NCBI RefSeq assembly: GCF_035582795.1
Contig: NC_134365.1
Coordinates: 38,420,135-38,484,134, forward strand
Length of the DNA: 64,000 nt
Source: Mycteria americana
Lineage: Eukaryota > Chordata > Aves > Ciconiiformes > Ciconiidae
Reading direction: 5' to 3'
Position 1 is the stretch's first letter, and each line of letters starts with the position of its first letter. A model generated the notes under the pieces. It ran no database searches, had not been told where the DNA came from, and saw only the letters and a list, made by a program, of their open reading frames with translations. Both the position numbers and the translations under genes were made by a program. Positions 1-13,200 of the stretch are shown here, one piece after another.

Positions 1-3000
1 ATTTTTTCCACAGTGGGCAAACTCAGAAGAACAGGTGATGTAGAGAAGTGAGAGGGAGGGAAAGGTAACAAATCTGCCCAGCAGAAACAAAGCTGCAGTG
101 TTTAAACTAATAGCACTAGGTCCAGCCAAAGCTTTGAGCCTGGCTTTTGGAGTTTGAACCTTACAGGCAGCGAGTCATCTGGAACAGCTTTGAATTTTTG
201 TCTTTATCTTTTTTTTTTTTTTTTTACCCTTAATATTCCTTGAAATGCAGCTGAAGCTGGAAGACCAACTGGACCACGCATTTGCACCACATGGGGAGAG
301 CGTGCCGGGCCCCGGCAGCCAGCGCTGCCTCCGGGTCAGGGACACCCTGTGAGCATCAGCCAGCGTGCACAGCGGTGCGGCTCCCTGCTAGCCCAGTGGC
401 ACGGCGCAGAGCTTGCTTTGCGGGCGGTAGTGGCGTTATGCTGCTAAGTCATGCATAGCACAAACACGAAAAGGCCCAAATTCTCTCCAGTTCCCACAAA
501 GTCAAGTGAAGAGGCATTAAAAGTGATATATTTTAAATCAAGCAGCAGAACTGGAGTTAAGGGAATACTAGCGTAAACTGTAAATTACAAAAAGACAGCA
601 CGTGCATCGGTCCGCTAATGGCAGCGGTACAAAAAAGGCAGTTTGCCCTCAGAGCTTCTGTCTCTGCTTGCTTTCTGTGCCTTATGCATTTGTCCTTTGA
701 ACTGTTGTGCACACCTGGACTTAGCAGGATGCTAATATTAGATATCCAAATTATCGAACACTAGTAGAAGCACTTTATAAAGCTATAATTTTGTCAGTTG
801 CTTAAACTGGGATTTTGGGGCTAGAGCTGTAGTGATTTAACATTTTATATTCTTTTACCGGGTTTGAGTATCTCATAGCTGCTGCTTGCAAGTGCAACGT
901 TTGGCTTCTCTCTCTCTCTGGCTAACTGCAAACTTTCCAAATGTTGTTAAAAAGGCAGTTTCCGTCTGACCTATCATAATAGATTGGTATTTTGACTTTT
1001 CTTGTTATTTTTCTTTAACTGATTTTCATCTATGGCACCTACACGTGCTTTTCCCATACATACACACTGTCCAGTGACAAGGCGTGATAAATTCTGTAGT
1101 TTATTTTTTAATGGCAAAATTACTTCCAACTTTCTACTGGACTTTTTCTGAGGCATTAATGTCTTCTTTTAGCATTGTCAGATATCACGGACTTTGACTT
1201 AAAACTTCTCTGACGTGGGGGACTGCCTCTACGCAGGACACTTTGTGCTCATGCTGGCATTAAAGGCAAAGTGATGGAAAATTTGCATGTAGAAAGCTGA
1301 TGTTATTTAAGAAAATTACAGTCTGCACTTTGAGGAATATTTTTTCCTTTTGTAACCTTTCTGACTATATTCTACTCATGATTAATGATCTTTCCCCAAG
1401 TCAGTGGTGAAACTCAGAAAACCAAGTAGCAGCATTTAGTGTCTTTGGAACAAGTAGCAAAATAAATTACTCCATATAAAAGAATATACTTGTTATTTTT
1501 AAGGAAGCACTTCCTAAGAAATTGACAGGAGCAGAAAAAGTTTAGCCAAAATATCTGAGGAATTTTAAGTAAGAAATTTCTGTGTTTCTGTCACACTGTG
1601 GTGTGTGACCAGTGGCTTCAGCCAATCTTTGTTACAGAAAGAGCAAAAAGCTAGCAAATGTGACATCCATGTTCATAAACAGCTCCTGGGGCATCCCTGG
1701 AGATACAGAGCGCTTACACATTTAACCTCAACCTAATATTAATCTTCTTCTTTCATGGCTTTTAAGGAAAATCTCAAGAAATGTTTCCGTCCTCATCTCC
1801 CTGCCCTGGGTTTTCATCACCCAAGTGTCTTCTCCTGTTCCTCAGGCTCCCTGTTTTCAGCCTTTTTCAATTTGAAGAGGGTGCTTTTGGGAGAGCACTA
1901 AATCGGGGCAGAGGCTGAGCTCCTTTCCTGCCCCACAGCCCACTTTGCTGGCCCCGGTGAAAGGAAAAGCCCAGCTCACACCAGCAGCTGGTATTTTCCC
2001 TTCTTGCCTGTAGACACAGCAGATTATCCTTTTTAAAGGAAAGCTGATTTCGCCACAATCAACAACAGCCTTGGTGTGGGGGAGAGATCCACAGGTTGCC
2101 AGGACATAGGTAAGAGTATGGGGGCTGCTATGGGGACTGAGGTTTGCTCTTCAAAATCCGCCGCAGCGCCGCCATGCAGCACGCACAGAGGCAAGCTGGC
2201 TGCTGGTCGCATCCTGCCCTGCGTTGCCACCCGAGGGCCCCGTGCCCCAGGCTCCCACCAGTCCCCTAGGAGGTCAGGGAGGTGCGGGGGGTCCCAGGGG
2301 AGGCGTGAGACTGAGGGCTGGGGGACCACCACTTTGGAGCCCACCGGCTATAGCTGTTACACACATCCATGCTAAGAAAGCTCCTTCTTCAGCAAACCTG
2401 AGCTGTTTTACTACCATCCCGGGGAAGGGTATCAGGCAAGTGGCCAAACCACCTTGTTTGGGCTGTTTCTCGTTATCGGCCGGAGTGTAACGGGGGGCCG
2501 GTCTGGCCCTGCTCCTCCTTCCCCAGCCACATTTCTCCCTGCACCGGACCCAGAGGGCTGCAGCCATGCGTGGCGATGGGGGGTTGGTCTCCTATCGGAT
2601 CAGGCTTGCCGGGCAGCATCTACAGTCCCGCCATACGAAGGACACTGTAAAAACGGATCCTTAGAGAGCTGTCCTCCTCTCTGGCTTAGCAAGTCTTTTT
2701 ACTTGGCCTATGGGTCCGTTGACTAAATAAGACCAGCAAGGTCAGGTTAATAAACTAGACTTTTTCCTTTGTAACTCAAAACCTCTCGCTCATTAAGATT
2801 AATTTTACGCCCCAAATTATGTGTTATTTATTTATTTTTTTGTTTATCTCCCAGATAACAAGGTTCCCAGAACTGCAGTATAGCAAGGGTCAGTAATCAT
2901 TTGTTGAAGTGGATATTGTTCTTCAGTGCAGACAGAAACCATTTTCATTGCTTCCTAGCCACAGCACATTACAAACTGCGTGGCCCTTGACCGTCGCAAG

Positions 3001-3434
3001 AGGCAGCACCCAAACCTTATACAGTCTGAACACAACACGACACGGGAGCACCACCCTTGAACAGGAAACTTTGCCAGCTCTGGAGTATTACCTGCTTGGA
3101 CAGAGGCTCTGAGGAGAAGATCCCAGGTACCAGAGGCATCACGAACAAGGCACACCAACTTGGCATGGCCGGCTGGCAGCGCAGGGGGGGAAAGGAGGAC
3201 GTGGTGGAGGGCAAATACAGAGACAGAAACACCTGCCCTTCGGTGCTATCCCCTCCTTTGCAAAGGCACAAGAAGAAGTTGCTCTTCTGAAATATTTTTA
3301 AGAGCTGTGGGGCTAAAAGCAGAGACAGGGAAACCAACCCCACTGTGCCACTGTTTTATGAGGGTGCTCTAGAAAAGCCACCGTCCCAACCCAACGCTGA
3401 TGAGACCGCAGCAGGCCACACAGAGCAGTACTCG
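1..3434. other. Sequence downstream of WIF1, no gene recognised
   Basis: No exon with recognisable protein similarity was found on either strand. It holds a 17-nt T run near 209-225, a TC microsatellite near 908-920, and a GC-richer segment at about 1.9-2.65 kb whose open frames overlap on both strands and show no family features. Confidence 0.6.
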
Positions 3435-3452
3435 AAAAACTAAAGCAGCATC

Positions 3453-3458
3453 TTTATT
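3453..3458 (-). promoter_or_regulatory. WIF1 poly(A) signal AATAAA (distal)
   Basis: A second AATAAA on the minus strand, within AAAATAAAGATGC. It is likely the main signal, giving cleavage near 3435. Confidence 0.6.
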
Positions 3459-3484
3459 TTATACATAACCGTCAGTATAAAAAG

Positions 3485-3490
3485 TTTATT
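3485..3490 (-). promoter_or_regulatory. WIF1 poly(A) signal AATAAA (proximal)
   Basis: TTTATT on the plus strand reads AATAAA in the sense of WIF1, about 660 nt after the stop codon. It may be used in addition to the distal signal 32 nt further on. Confidence 0.55.
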
Positions 3491-4147
3491 ACATAAGAGC
3501 TGGTTTGTTTACAATATATTATATTGCTTCAAGCCAATGCAGAAAGTTCATACGTTATAGTTCTACTTTGTTTACAATATATTACGTTGGTTAAATGGCA
3601 CCACTGCAGTGTATTTTTAATACGCAGTACTTTGCAAAACTGTAAGGCCAAAAATAACATTGAATTGAGTTATTCAGTTTTTAAATTAGGCAACTTATTT
3701 ATTTTATTTATTGTTCTTAGGGAAAAGTCTAAATACACAATAGCAAAAATGTAAAATGCACCTTTCCTTTGTCTTAGGCAAATTAAATCTGTAGTCATTG
3801 AAATGATTCAGGTTAGCATCTACAAGGTTTTCTGCTTGAATATTGTTACTTAATTTTAGGAAAATGTTTGCAGTTATATAATCAAAAAAGGAAGTTTAAA
3901 CATAACTGAAGTATAGTACAACACACCATCCAAAGCGCTGAAAGAAGAAGCCTATATAATCAAGCTATAGAAGTATTTATAAAACTTAAAAGGAATAGTA
4001 AATATCAGCTCAGTGGTTTATAATGAAGCTAATAAAATTCCAGCCGGTAATCTTAACTGTAATGAACAGCGGTTTAACATTCAATCCATGAGAGGTTAAT
4101 GAAGGCTATGAACTTTGTGTAACATGAACCGTTTCAGATGTTGGAGT

Positions 4148-4269
4148 TCACCAGATATAATTGGATTCGGGTGGAACATGCCTCTCCTCGGCCCTTTTCG
4201 GCGAAGGCGTGTGCTGCCTGTGCTTGCTGCCTGCTGGCCTCAGGGCGCTCAGACCGCTGGCTCCATACC
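4148..4269 (-). CDS. WIF1: WIF1 coding exon 10: C-terminal tail and stop
   Basis: 122 nt of coding sequence, residues 335-374 plus TGA at 4150-4148. It encodes [20 protein letters not shown] and then [20 protein letters not shown]. The tail is basic and probably unstructured. The terminal ESNYIW and the ALRPAG and RQHTPS motifs match vertebrate WIF1. The acceptor is TTTTCCAG|GG. Confidence 0.96.
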
Positions 4270-7200
4270 CTGGAAAATTATCCAGTTCAAGAGAAAAGAA
4301 ACCACAGAAGCGGGCTCGCAATCCACAGCTAATATTTCAAGTGGAAACAGTCTCCCCGGTTTGAACAAAGGATTTTGCTATGCCTTACTCAAGCGCTCGC
4401 CCCTCTCTGTGCCCCCCGGGATGGACGAGGTGCTGCCAGACAGAAAGATGCTCTCGCCTCGCCAGGGAGCCCAGGGACCATCAGCACGCCCAGGCTGTCA
4501 CTCAGCCCTGGGTTCACGCGTGCACAGCCCATGCCAGGAGGGTGAGAGTCATGTCAATCTGCCGGCCACGGGCTCTAAAGAGAGGCGTAAGCATCCCCCC
4601 GGGGACAATCTGCGCCAGCTACCTGAGCTTGGCTTTGGTTTATGGCTGAATGCAAAGAGAAAGAACAGCAATGACAATAAACACCTAGGGGGAAAAAAAG
4701 CAGTCTGAAACAGGCTTAGCAGAGCTGCTTTGTTGTGGCAAATGAAAACGAACAATAAAAATGGAAATCAAAGTATTATGTTGTAATTATTTATAGTTTC
4801 ATTTACCCATCTCATTACTTAAAGCTCATGGAAATGACGTTGAAAAACTGAGTCCCAGGTTCATTTTTAACCACTTCTTTTTAAGACAACAGTTTTACCA
4901 AGGAGCCATTGATTTGATGGGATATGAAGCAAGTCTCTCAAATTAACTGTAAATCTCCTCTCGAGAACAGGAGATGTTTGGGTTTAGTTGAAAAGAGTGA
5001 ACTGCAGTGCATGCAGACTTGCATGTGCAATTTAAGCCCTACATGGGCCCTTAAAATGGGGGTGAATTTTACACAAATGGCCTCTTCTCACTTTCTTTGC
5101 TGAATACAAAGAGAGTTTTGCAGTGCTAAACACAGCAGGACTGTATCCAAACTCCAAGCAATTAAGGATGGAAAACCGTGGGGCTGACAATAATGTGTGA
5201 CTGTTGACTCCTCATAACACGGTAGTTATGAGTTTTGGTTTTGTTGTACAGGTAATTGCTTCTTTGGGGATGGTCATCTATAGTACATCTTTTTTTTCAC
5301 TTGCTATCTGAGTTCTTTATAAGAAGAGTATTACAAGAAGAAAAAGTTCATACTGAACTTATGAAGTTCATATTGATTTCCATTTTTGCTAACCATAATT
5401 TATATTAATGGTATTTCTCCTTCAGGGAATGACATAAATACTTAAACACAGGTCCACTAGCTAACAGCAGAAAAGTGGACTCCCCAAACCTAATTTTCAC
5501 AGCATAATCCATTTCAGTTAGATAATACTCATTATTTAATGAAACAACTATATTTATTCTAATATATTTTAATGCAATACAAATCACAGGCATCAACAGC
5601 ATTTAATAAAAACAAACGTTCAGTTGATGCTGCAATGTAAGGTTCACATTTCTTATGGCTAATTGGTGGGTTTTATAGCTGCAAATTTTTTCAACTTTTT
5701 TATCATTGCCACTTAAAACATTACATGTGAATCATTAGCTAACAGTGTTTAAGCTAAACATTAATACCTCATAGGAGAATGTGCTGTCACAGCACTATTG
5801 CACATGAAATATAAAATTAAATCTGAAATTGTTACCGGATATATCCAATTGTATTTCAAATAATTTTATAGTGCTATTTTAAATCCAGTGAAATGATCAG
5901 TTGCCTCACTGGCTGTGAAATGCATAAATAAGGATAACAGAAATTCATTTTAAGGACTTTAACTTTGCTTTGGGACAATATCTTTTGTGGTCTGTGGAGC
6001 ATGGGTGGGGAAGAGGAGGAGAAAACTTGCAAGTCAGTAAGCACAGATCTTGCATAACTCTTCAAGTTTTCCCCGAAGTTTCTAAAGGACATTTCATTTT
6101 TTCTAAGTTTTAATCAGCTTTAAAACCTGACAGAGTTTTATTTCTAAAAATGCCTACCCAACATTTTAAAGCCAGCTGACACTACTGAGGAGTACTGATG
6201 GACTTTAGATCCCTTCCATACCAGGGGTGGAAGACACGAGGTCATCTAGAAGTCTGGTTGATACCAGATTCTGGAATTTCTAATACAAGGGTGATCTTGG
6301 TAAAATACTTGTAAACAATTCTGAGGTTTTTTTAAGTAGTTAAAATCACGGAGCATTGAAAAATCTTCATCTTATTGTTTGGATTAAAGATTAGAAAGCA
6401 TGGAGCGTGGTATCATTAATGAGGCTGGAAAGGCTCTTGAAGCAGTCATTTCTGTATGGCATCGGATGTGTAAGACCCCCGATATGGACTCTCGGGGTTT
6501 GTTTCTCACTTACTTTTATTGCAGTGTCTCCCGTGCCAGCCTTCTTTGCACTGGCATCTGTTGGGCTCGGCACAGGTGCCGTACAGGCCACAGCCGGGTT
6601 CGCAGACAGCTGTAAGAAAGCGAGCGCACACGCCTGACCTCTTGCCATTTCATCCAGAGACAGCGTCGCGTATTTGCTTTCCTGCTGTTGTTCCTCATGA
6701 CGGGTGGGTCCTGGCACAGGCTGGGGCTCTCACAGTGAATCTGGACTTTGCACTGAGTGTGTGCAGAGCCCCGAAACATTTCACCCCCCCACTCCCCGCA
6801 AGGTCTGGCTCAGTCTCTGGCAGAGAGAAGCAGACGGAGCAGCAGAGCTGAGCATACACCAGAACCAGCGGGAGAGGAGGGCAGCCCCCAGCATCCCTCT
6901 CACAAAGCGCTCCCGTTGGATTTTAATGTTGCAATGTATTGACGTTTTGGTAAGCATTTCTCTATTACTAAACTGCTATTACTAAGCTAACACATCGCTG
7001 TTTTATAGAAACTCAGAGTACAGAAGAAACTGTGGGGAGGCTTTTGTAAAAAACGTTTCTGGTTTCATAATTCCCTTAAGTCTGGTGTACGCTGTATGTC
7101 CAGGAAATAAATTAACCTGAAATACTTTGACAACAAACAATTAGTGCTGACATTGTGTAAAAAGATACTGTACAGCCAGCTTGATGGTACTACAACAAGG

Positions 7201-10200
7201 ACTGACGGAGTGGCTTTGGTACTTACGCTTTGAACACAGGTCTCCCTGGTAGCCTTTGGAGCACTTGCATTTATTCTTACCAGTACATTTGCCTCCATTT
7301 CGACAGGGCTGATGGCATTTACCTAGAAATCGAAAGCACAAAAACAATGGTCTTAGGCCCCTGCACCGACTGGAGACAAGTGTTTGAGAAGCCTGCCTTG
7401 CACCCGAAAAACTCGTCGGATGCTGGCGTAGGAGTGTGCACTGTGGATCCTTCAGGAAGACTTTGCTGCAAGCCTGTGCTTCCAATTTATATGCATTCTT
7501 CTGCTTTGAAAATATGACAATAATTTGGCACGGCCAAAGCCCGTGTGTCCATGCCGCTTTTGCCCAGACTTGTGCCACTTGGACCCCACAGAGTCCCCCG
7601 TGCCACCGGTCAGTATCTCCTCCTGCTCTCCTCACCCTTCGTGGGGGAGGCAGCACTGTCCAGACTTGGTGTCTGCAAAGAGTGGCATCCATACCCAGGG
7701 GGCACAAGCAAAAGAAAATCTGGTGGCCTCCGAGAGAGATTTTAACCACGAGGAAGCTGAGGAACTGACAGGTATGGCTGCTGCTGGCAGACAACAAACA
7801 GATTGGCTGGGCCTGCCAGCTTGTGGCTGTGGAGGACCACGGTGCTGTGGGTGGTGCAATGAGGCCTGTTCCCCACCACAGCTCAGGAACTAAAGGCGCA
7901 ATAAAAAAGCATGCCCTTCTTTCCTGTTTGCAAAGAACAGAGCATCTTTGGTAACAGTAATTAGAACTGGCAGGCATTTTTCAAGGCTTCTGGTCTGGAA
8001 ATTACTTGCCCTCACATTCACACTTGGCCAGAGGAAGAGGCTGGGTCTGACAGAGCTGTTTGGCCCTGACTCGCCTTGCAGGGAGGAGGTCCACATTGGT
8101 GGAGGAGATCCACAGCCAAGTTCCTGCTGGGCCTGACTTACACCAAGTGCCTCCCTCAAACTTAACATCAAGTCTCCCATCACCAGATGTCAATCCCTTG
8201 TTAGAATTTGTCTGCATTATTGAACTAATTCAATCTTCACTCATCTCTAGGAAGGGTGAGCACAGCGCTCACGAGCCAGGTCACTCCCAGGCTGAGGGAG
8301 GCTCACTGCCACGTCCCTGGGCACTCTCGGGCCATCAGGACCTACACCCTCAACCTCTTGCCTCCTTGGTGGCCATATGTACCGGTGCAGCTTTTCCTAC
8401 TGTCATACAAAACTTTTTTTCATCTTTTCTAATCCCACAACATTTTTCTGGATTCTTCAGAAAAGAGAAAAAAAAAGCCCTTCCTAGATTTAGCACTAAT
8501 ATTTACCTGAATCTGTGAGCAAACAAAAACTGGAACCTGCGGCAGCAAACTGCTTCCTTTCCTTTCCTTTTTGTAAGAAAGGATGTTAACTGAGACCTGC
8601 ACATGATGATTTAAGCATCAGCACTCATCATTTCCACTGCTGGCTTGCTGTGCTGAAAACCTCAGCAAATGCACCCATGATCACAGCCTGCCCCCTTGGG
8701 AGCTCAACACCCCAGGCAGTGCTTGCTCAGCTCTCAGCCCCCTCCGACTTCTGCAATGCATGTGTGTGTCATCAATAGAAAAGAAACGTTTCTTCCTAAT
8801 GTGCATCCTAATATTTTAATAGCCCTGAAACAAGCTTCATAACCAGCCAACGGAACAAACCATGCTAAGGAGAGTTTCTGCAAAAGCACTATTTCCCTGA
8901 AGAAGCCTCTGGAGAGGGAACCTGAAGGTATTCTAATTTGCAAGCACTTGGATCAGAAGTAATTAATGTCCAAAAGGAGCAATGCTAAGGAAATCCAGGG
9001 ATTCTCCTAGTTCTTGAAGTAACTCTGGAGAATACAGGTCAAGGGGTCTGATATGCGTTAGGCAAATATTTGGCTCAGCACAGCTCAATTAATTTTGGAC
9101 TAAGATATTTTCACAGAATGAAGGAAAGAGTAATAACTGTCTCTGTTATTGACTGAGAAATGGAAAAAACAACAAAACAGTTGGTGACAAATAGGGGAGG
9201 AATCCAAAACAAAATAAAACTCTCTGGACTCAAACTGAAACTCTAATTAGAGGCAATGCATAACTATAGCTAGAAAAAATCTGGAAGACTGTGAATGCTT
9301 GTTAGTATTGTAGACTGGGTGCAGTGCATTTCCCAGGAGTCTTAGAGAGTGATTCAACTATTAGACAAGCACTCAAAATCTTTAAACAATATTAAAAATA
9401 AAAAGAGAACTTTGCAATTTTCCGAAGATAGCTTTCTGCCTGTTGAAAGGTTTTCTCCCCTTGTTATTTCAAAACCCCCATGCCTGAATGTAGCTGGCCC
9501 TGGATCTAAGAAAAGAGACTGAGCTCTATTTCTCCTCTGGTGTTTCTAAGCCTCGTCTAGCATTTCTTTGCAGTCTTGCACTGTTGTGCTGGCACTGGTG
9601 CAGTGCCCACAGGTGGTAGCAGCCATCAATCACGGTCTAACAATTGTCGTCGCAGCTTTACAAAAGCCAAGGCAAGTGCATAGCTTTCCTTGCTCTCATC
9701 AACATGATCCCAGTTCAGCTCTTAGCATACTCTGATCCTGAATTTTTTTTTCTTTCTTTTGTACAGAAAGTGGTTTACTGCCTGTATTTTAATTAATTTA
9801 ATCTGAGTTGCACAGGTAAGCCTTTGCAAGAAGCCAAAGTCAGTTGTACCTATCCCAAGTAGCAGTAGACAACAATGAGCTTAAGAGCCCCTGGGACAGA
9901 CCAATTAAGTGGAGCACTCTTAATTATACATGCTGTAATATCAGTTCTAAGAATTTTCCTCAAAAAAACACCACTGGCATAAAATACACGCTTCTCAAAC
10001 TTTGAACCAAACCTTATTCATCATCTGAGAAGTATCAGCAGATGATTTCTTGGGGACTGAAGAAAGAGGCAGTGTCAAATTTGAACTTGATATAAGCAAA
10101 GGTAAATTCAGTGGAAACCCACAGTTGTTCTTGCTGACATCTGATCTGAATTTATATCAAAGGGCAATCTTTATTAATTTAATAACAGTAAAGCTTTGCT

Positions 10201-13200
10201 TCTTCCATTTCGCTCCAGTTTTGATTAGGTAAAAAGGAGTTGCAAAATGCCTTGTAAGGCATAGCGATATGGTGAAACATTTACATAAGTCTACGGTTTA
10301 TCTACATGTAAATACTGTGCGAAATGTAGGTCTTACGGTATCTGTGTTCTTTCTTTGCACAGTAATTCATTTATTGTCCCGTAGTGGCACTAGAGTTTAT
10401 TTCCATGTGTTTCCAAACTATTTGATGATACAAATTTCACACCTGTGAGAAGAGCCTGTCTTTACTGATGCATATTAAGAAATCAGCTCTTACGGGCTCT
10501 CCCAGGCTAAACGCTGCTCTCCGTGCTCCTGTGAACATGCACTGACGCGCACTGGGGAACGTCAGTGAGATTATTTACAGCAGGGCAAGCTCCTCGCACA
10601 GCGTCCTGTTAGAAGCTTTAAGCCAGAAAGAACGACCCGGGTGTACGGTCTCAAAACTGAAATACTCATACTCTGTTCAAGTGTGGGGAACTACAGAATT
10701 AATCCAATTTAACCCACCTATGTGAAAACTCTTCTTTTAGTGAGATCAAACAACTTGACAGCTGACCTCCCAGGTCTGTTCCAGCCTGGCCGTATGTCCA
10801 CCCCCAGCTTTACAGAGCACACTTAGATCAACCGTGAGCTAAAATATTTTTAATTGCTTTGATGCTAAACTTCTGAAAATAGCAAGTCTTTTGATGTTTG
10901 TGAAATGGATTTTCAAGTTGCCATGTGAATGCAACTTAATACTTTAAGTGAAAGCTCTCAGCTCTTACGGTTCAGTCCTCCCTTTACCCCAAACCCTTCC
11001 ATTCCCAGCTTATAGTAGCCCTTTCAGACGTGCAGGCTCAAACCTATTCTGCTGTGCACAAGTACGAATTGCTGTAACTTTTGAAAACAGCTGCTCCACG
11101 TGGGCTTGGCACAGCAGCACGTCTGTCTGCCACAGGGTATTGCTTGCATACTTACGGCTTGAGGGCTGTTACCAAGCCCAGTTACTAGTACAAACAGAAC
11201 AAGGTAGGGGATGAGATGGTCTAGCAATGAGTCAAACTTATCAGTAGGAAACTCATTTGAAGGCATGCGGCATCTGACTCCCCAAGGGCCCCAACCTGCC
11301 GTGTGAGACCTTTGCTGTGAGCCCAGCAGAGGCAGGCAGCACTTCATCATTCAGACACCAACACTAGAATAAGTTGATGTAAGTGAAAGCAAGCACACAG
11401 AGATGCTACTCACTAATTTCACATTGGTCTCCTTCATAGCCCGAAGGACAAATGCATTTGCCCAGGTAGAAACACGTTCCTCCATTCAAACAGGTTGTTG
11501 TACAGTTTGCTGAAACAAATAAAACAGGAATGAACTAAGTCACTAATAAGAACTCAGTCTGACTTGGCCTTAATGTTTTCTGCTGCTCATCATAAATAAA
11601 CATTGACTATGTTTAAAAAAGTTGCATTATCATCTTTTCATCTGGTTTACAAAGGAAGACTGAAACGTGGGTTTTCCTACATAATGCTTTACACAGGTAC
11701 ACACACAAGTCAATACAGAAGGAGACAAGTGAGCAATACAGCAATGAGATTCGTGAGGACAGACTTTATCTTTATCAATCCTCACATGTAAAGCTCGTTG
11801 AAGGATCAAGTCACTATTGCTATTGAAACTGCCAGAGTCTGATAAAAGGAGCACAACCTAGGACTGGAAGTTACTTCTGCTAGAGGATACTTCACTACAG
11901 TTCTTAATTAATGCCTTGACTAGAAAGAAACCTTTATAAGTTTTTGCTGTGTGGTGACATAGATGCAAATGCTGTGTCTCTCACCTGCCAAATTACTTAC
12001 ATTGTGTTAGACGTGACTTTTCACCAAACAGCTGGGATTCACATTAATCCTTCAAGACATTGGGAGCATTTCATTACAGTGTACTTTTGAAACATTTTTT
12101 AAATGCAGTAAAGGTCTCATCAAGGACTAGATGCCAGTCAGAAGGACATTGACAACAACAATTTGTGCAAGCGTACCTAAAGGCCTGGGAAGGTTCCCAT
12201 TATTTTGCTGGAAAGTCCACTAGGACCTTTTGCATTTAGTCTTTACTTCATATAGTTCTGCAACAATACATGCAACGTGATGTTCTGTAACCTGCTCTGC
12301 CATGAGCAGGTCAGTCATATTTCTACAGGAGACTACTTGTTTTTTTTCTATGTGGTAGCTTGGACTGTCCAAATTACTGATCTGAACAACTGATTGTTCC
12401 TTTTGATCCTTCCTGAGCCAGAACGTAGCAACAAAAAATGAATAGCCTGCTTATTTTTTCATGTGTCCAGATGCAGCAAATTCATGTACTAAATAATTAG
12501 TAAAACTAATTTTACTCCAGGAAACTCGACTTCAAATAGAGATAATTTTTTTTTCCTAGGCCAGAAATATAAGTGAATTTTGTGGTAGGTGCCACAGCTT
12601 TCAGTGGATCAACTAAAGCGGTTATCTAAATGATCCTTCACAGAGCTGGCGTATATGGATGCCTGCACATTCAGCTGCAAAAGCACTTCCAACAGCTCCC
12701 AGGTTGTGCTAGAGCATCTATTTGAAGAATCACAAAACTTTAAAAACTTACTTACTACATCACTTGCCTGACTTTCCAAAATCCACTCCTAGGGGGAAAC
12801 TAACACAGGGGAATAGAGGCTGCCGGATACGGAGCCCAGGGGGTTTTGGCCAGCAGTTACCTTTGTCGCAGTTGATGCCATAGAACCCCGGGGGGCAGAT
12901 GCAGAGGCCGGGTGTAATGCAGAGCCCACCGTTCATGCAGCGAGGAGCACACAGGGCTGAGGAGCAGGAAGAACAGAAAAAACATCGCTGGTGTGATAGC
13001 AACTGTCTATTTGAATACACAGCACTTTGTCTCCTTAAGCTACTTTTCCTTCTACTGAATGTAACAAGTCACCTTTGTAAAGCATCTTTGTAAGTGGATT
13101 AAATCAATTACATCTCTGGTTTGTATCTGGCAATGTGTATACAGCGTTACTAAAAAAAGTGAAGATTAAATTGTGCTCAAATCTGGTTCCATACGTAAGC

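Larger units (their letters stand above)
3435..4147 (-). other. WIF1: WIF1 3' untranslated region
   Basis: About 710 nt of AT-rich sequence after the stop codon, without a long open frame, ending near two poly(A) signals. The length is an inference from the last signal plus 15-20 nt; the cleavage site itself is not visible. Confidence 0.75.

Noticed and set aside
4115..4708. 197-codon plus-strand open frame over WIF1 exon 10
   Set aside because: It is the antisense shadow of exon 10 and intron 9; the peptide has no family features.
6175..6300. Possible old CR1 piece
   Set aside because: A few words such as TTTAGATCCCTTCCA look CR1-like in passing, but no longer ordered match could be followed.
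7141..7977. 278-codon open frame on the minus strand
   Set aside because: It merely contains WIF1 exon 8 plus intron read-through on both sides; splice sites at 7322 and 7227 define the real coding part.
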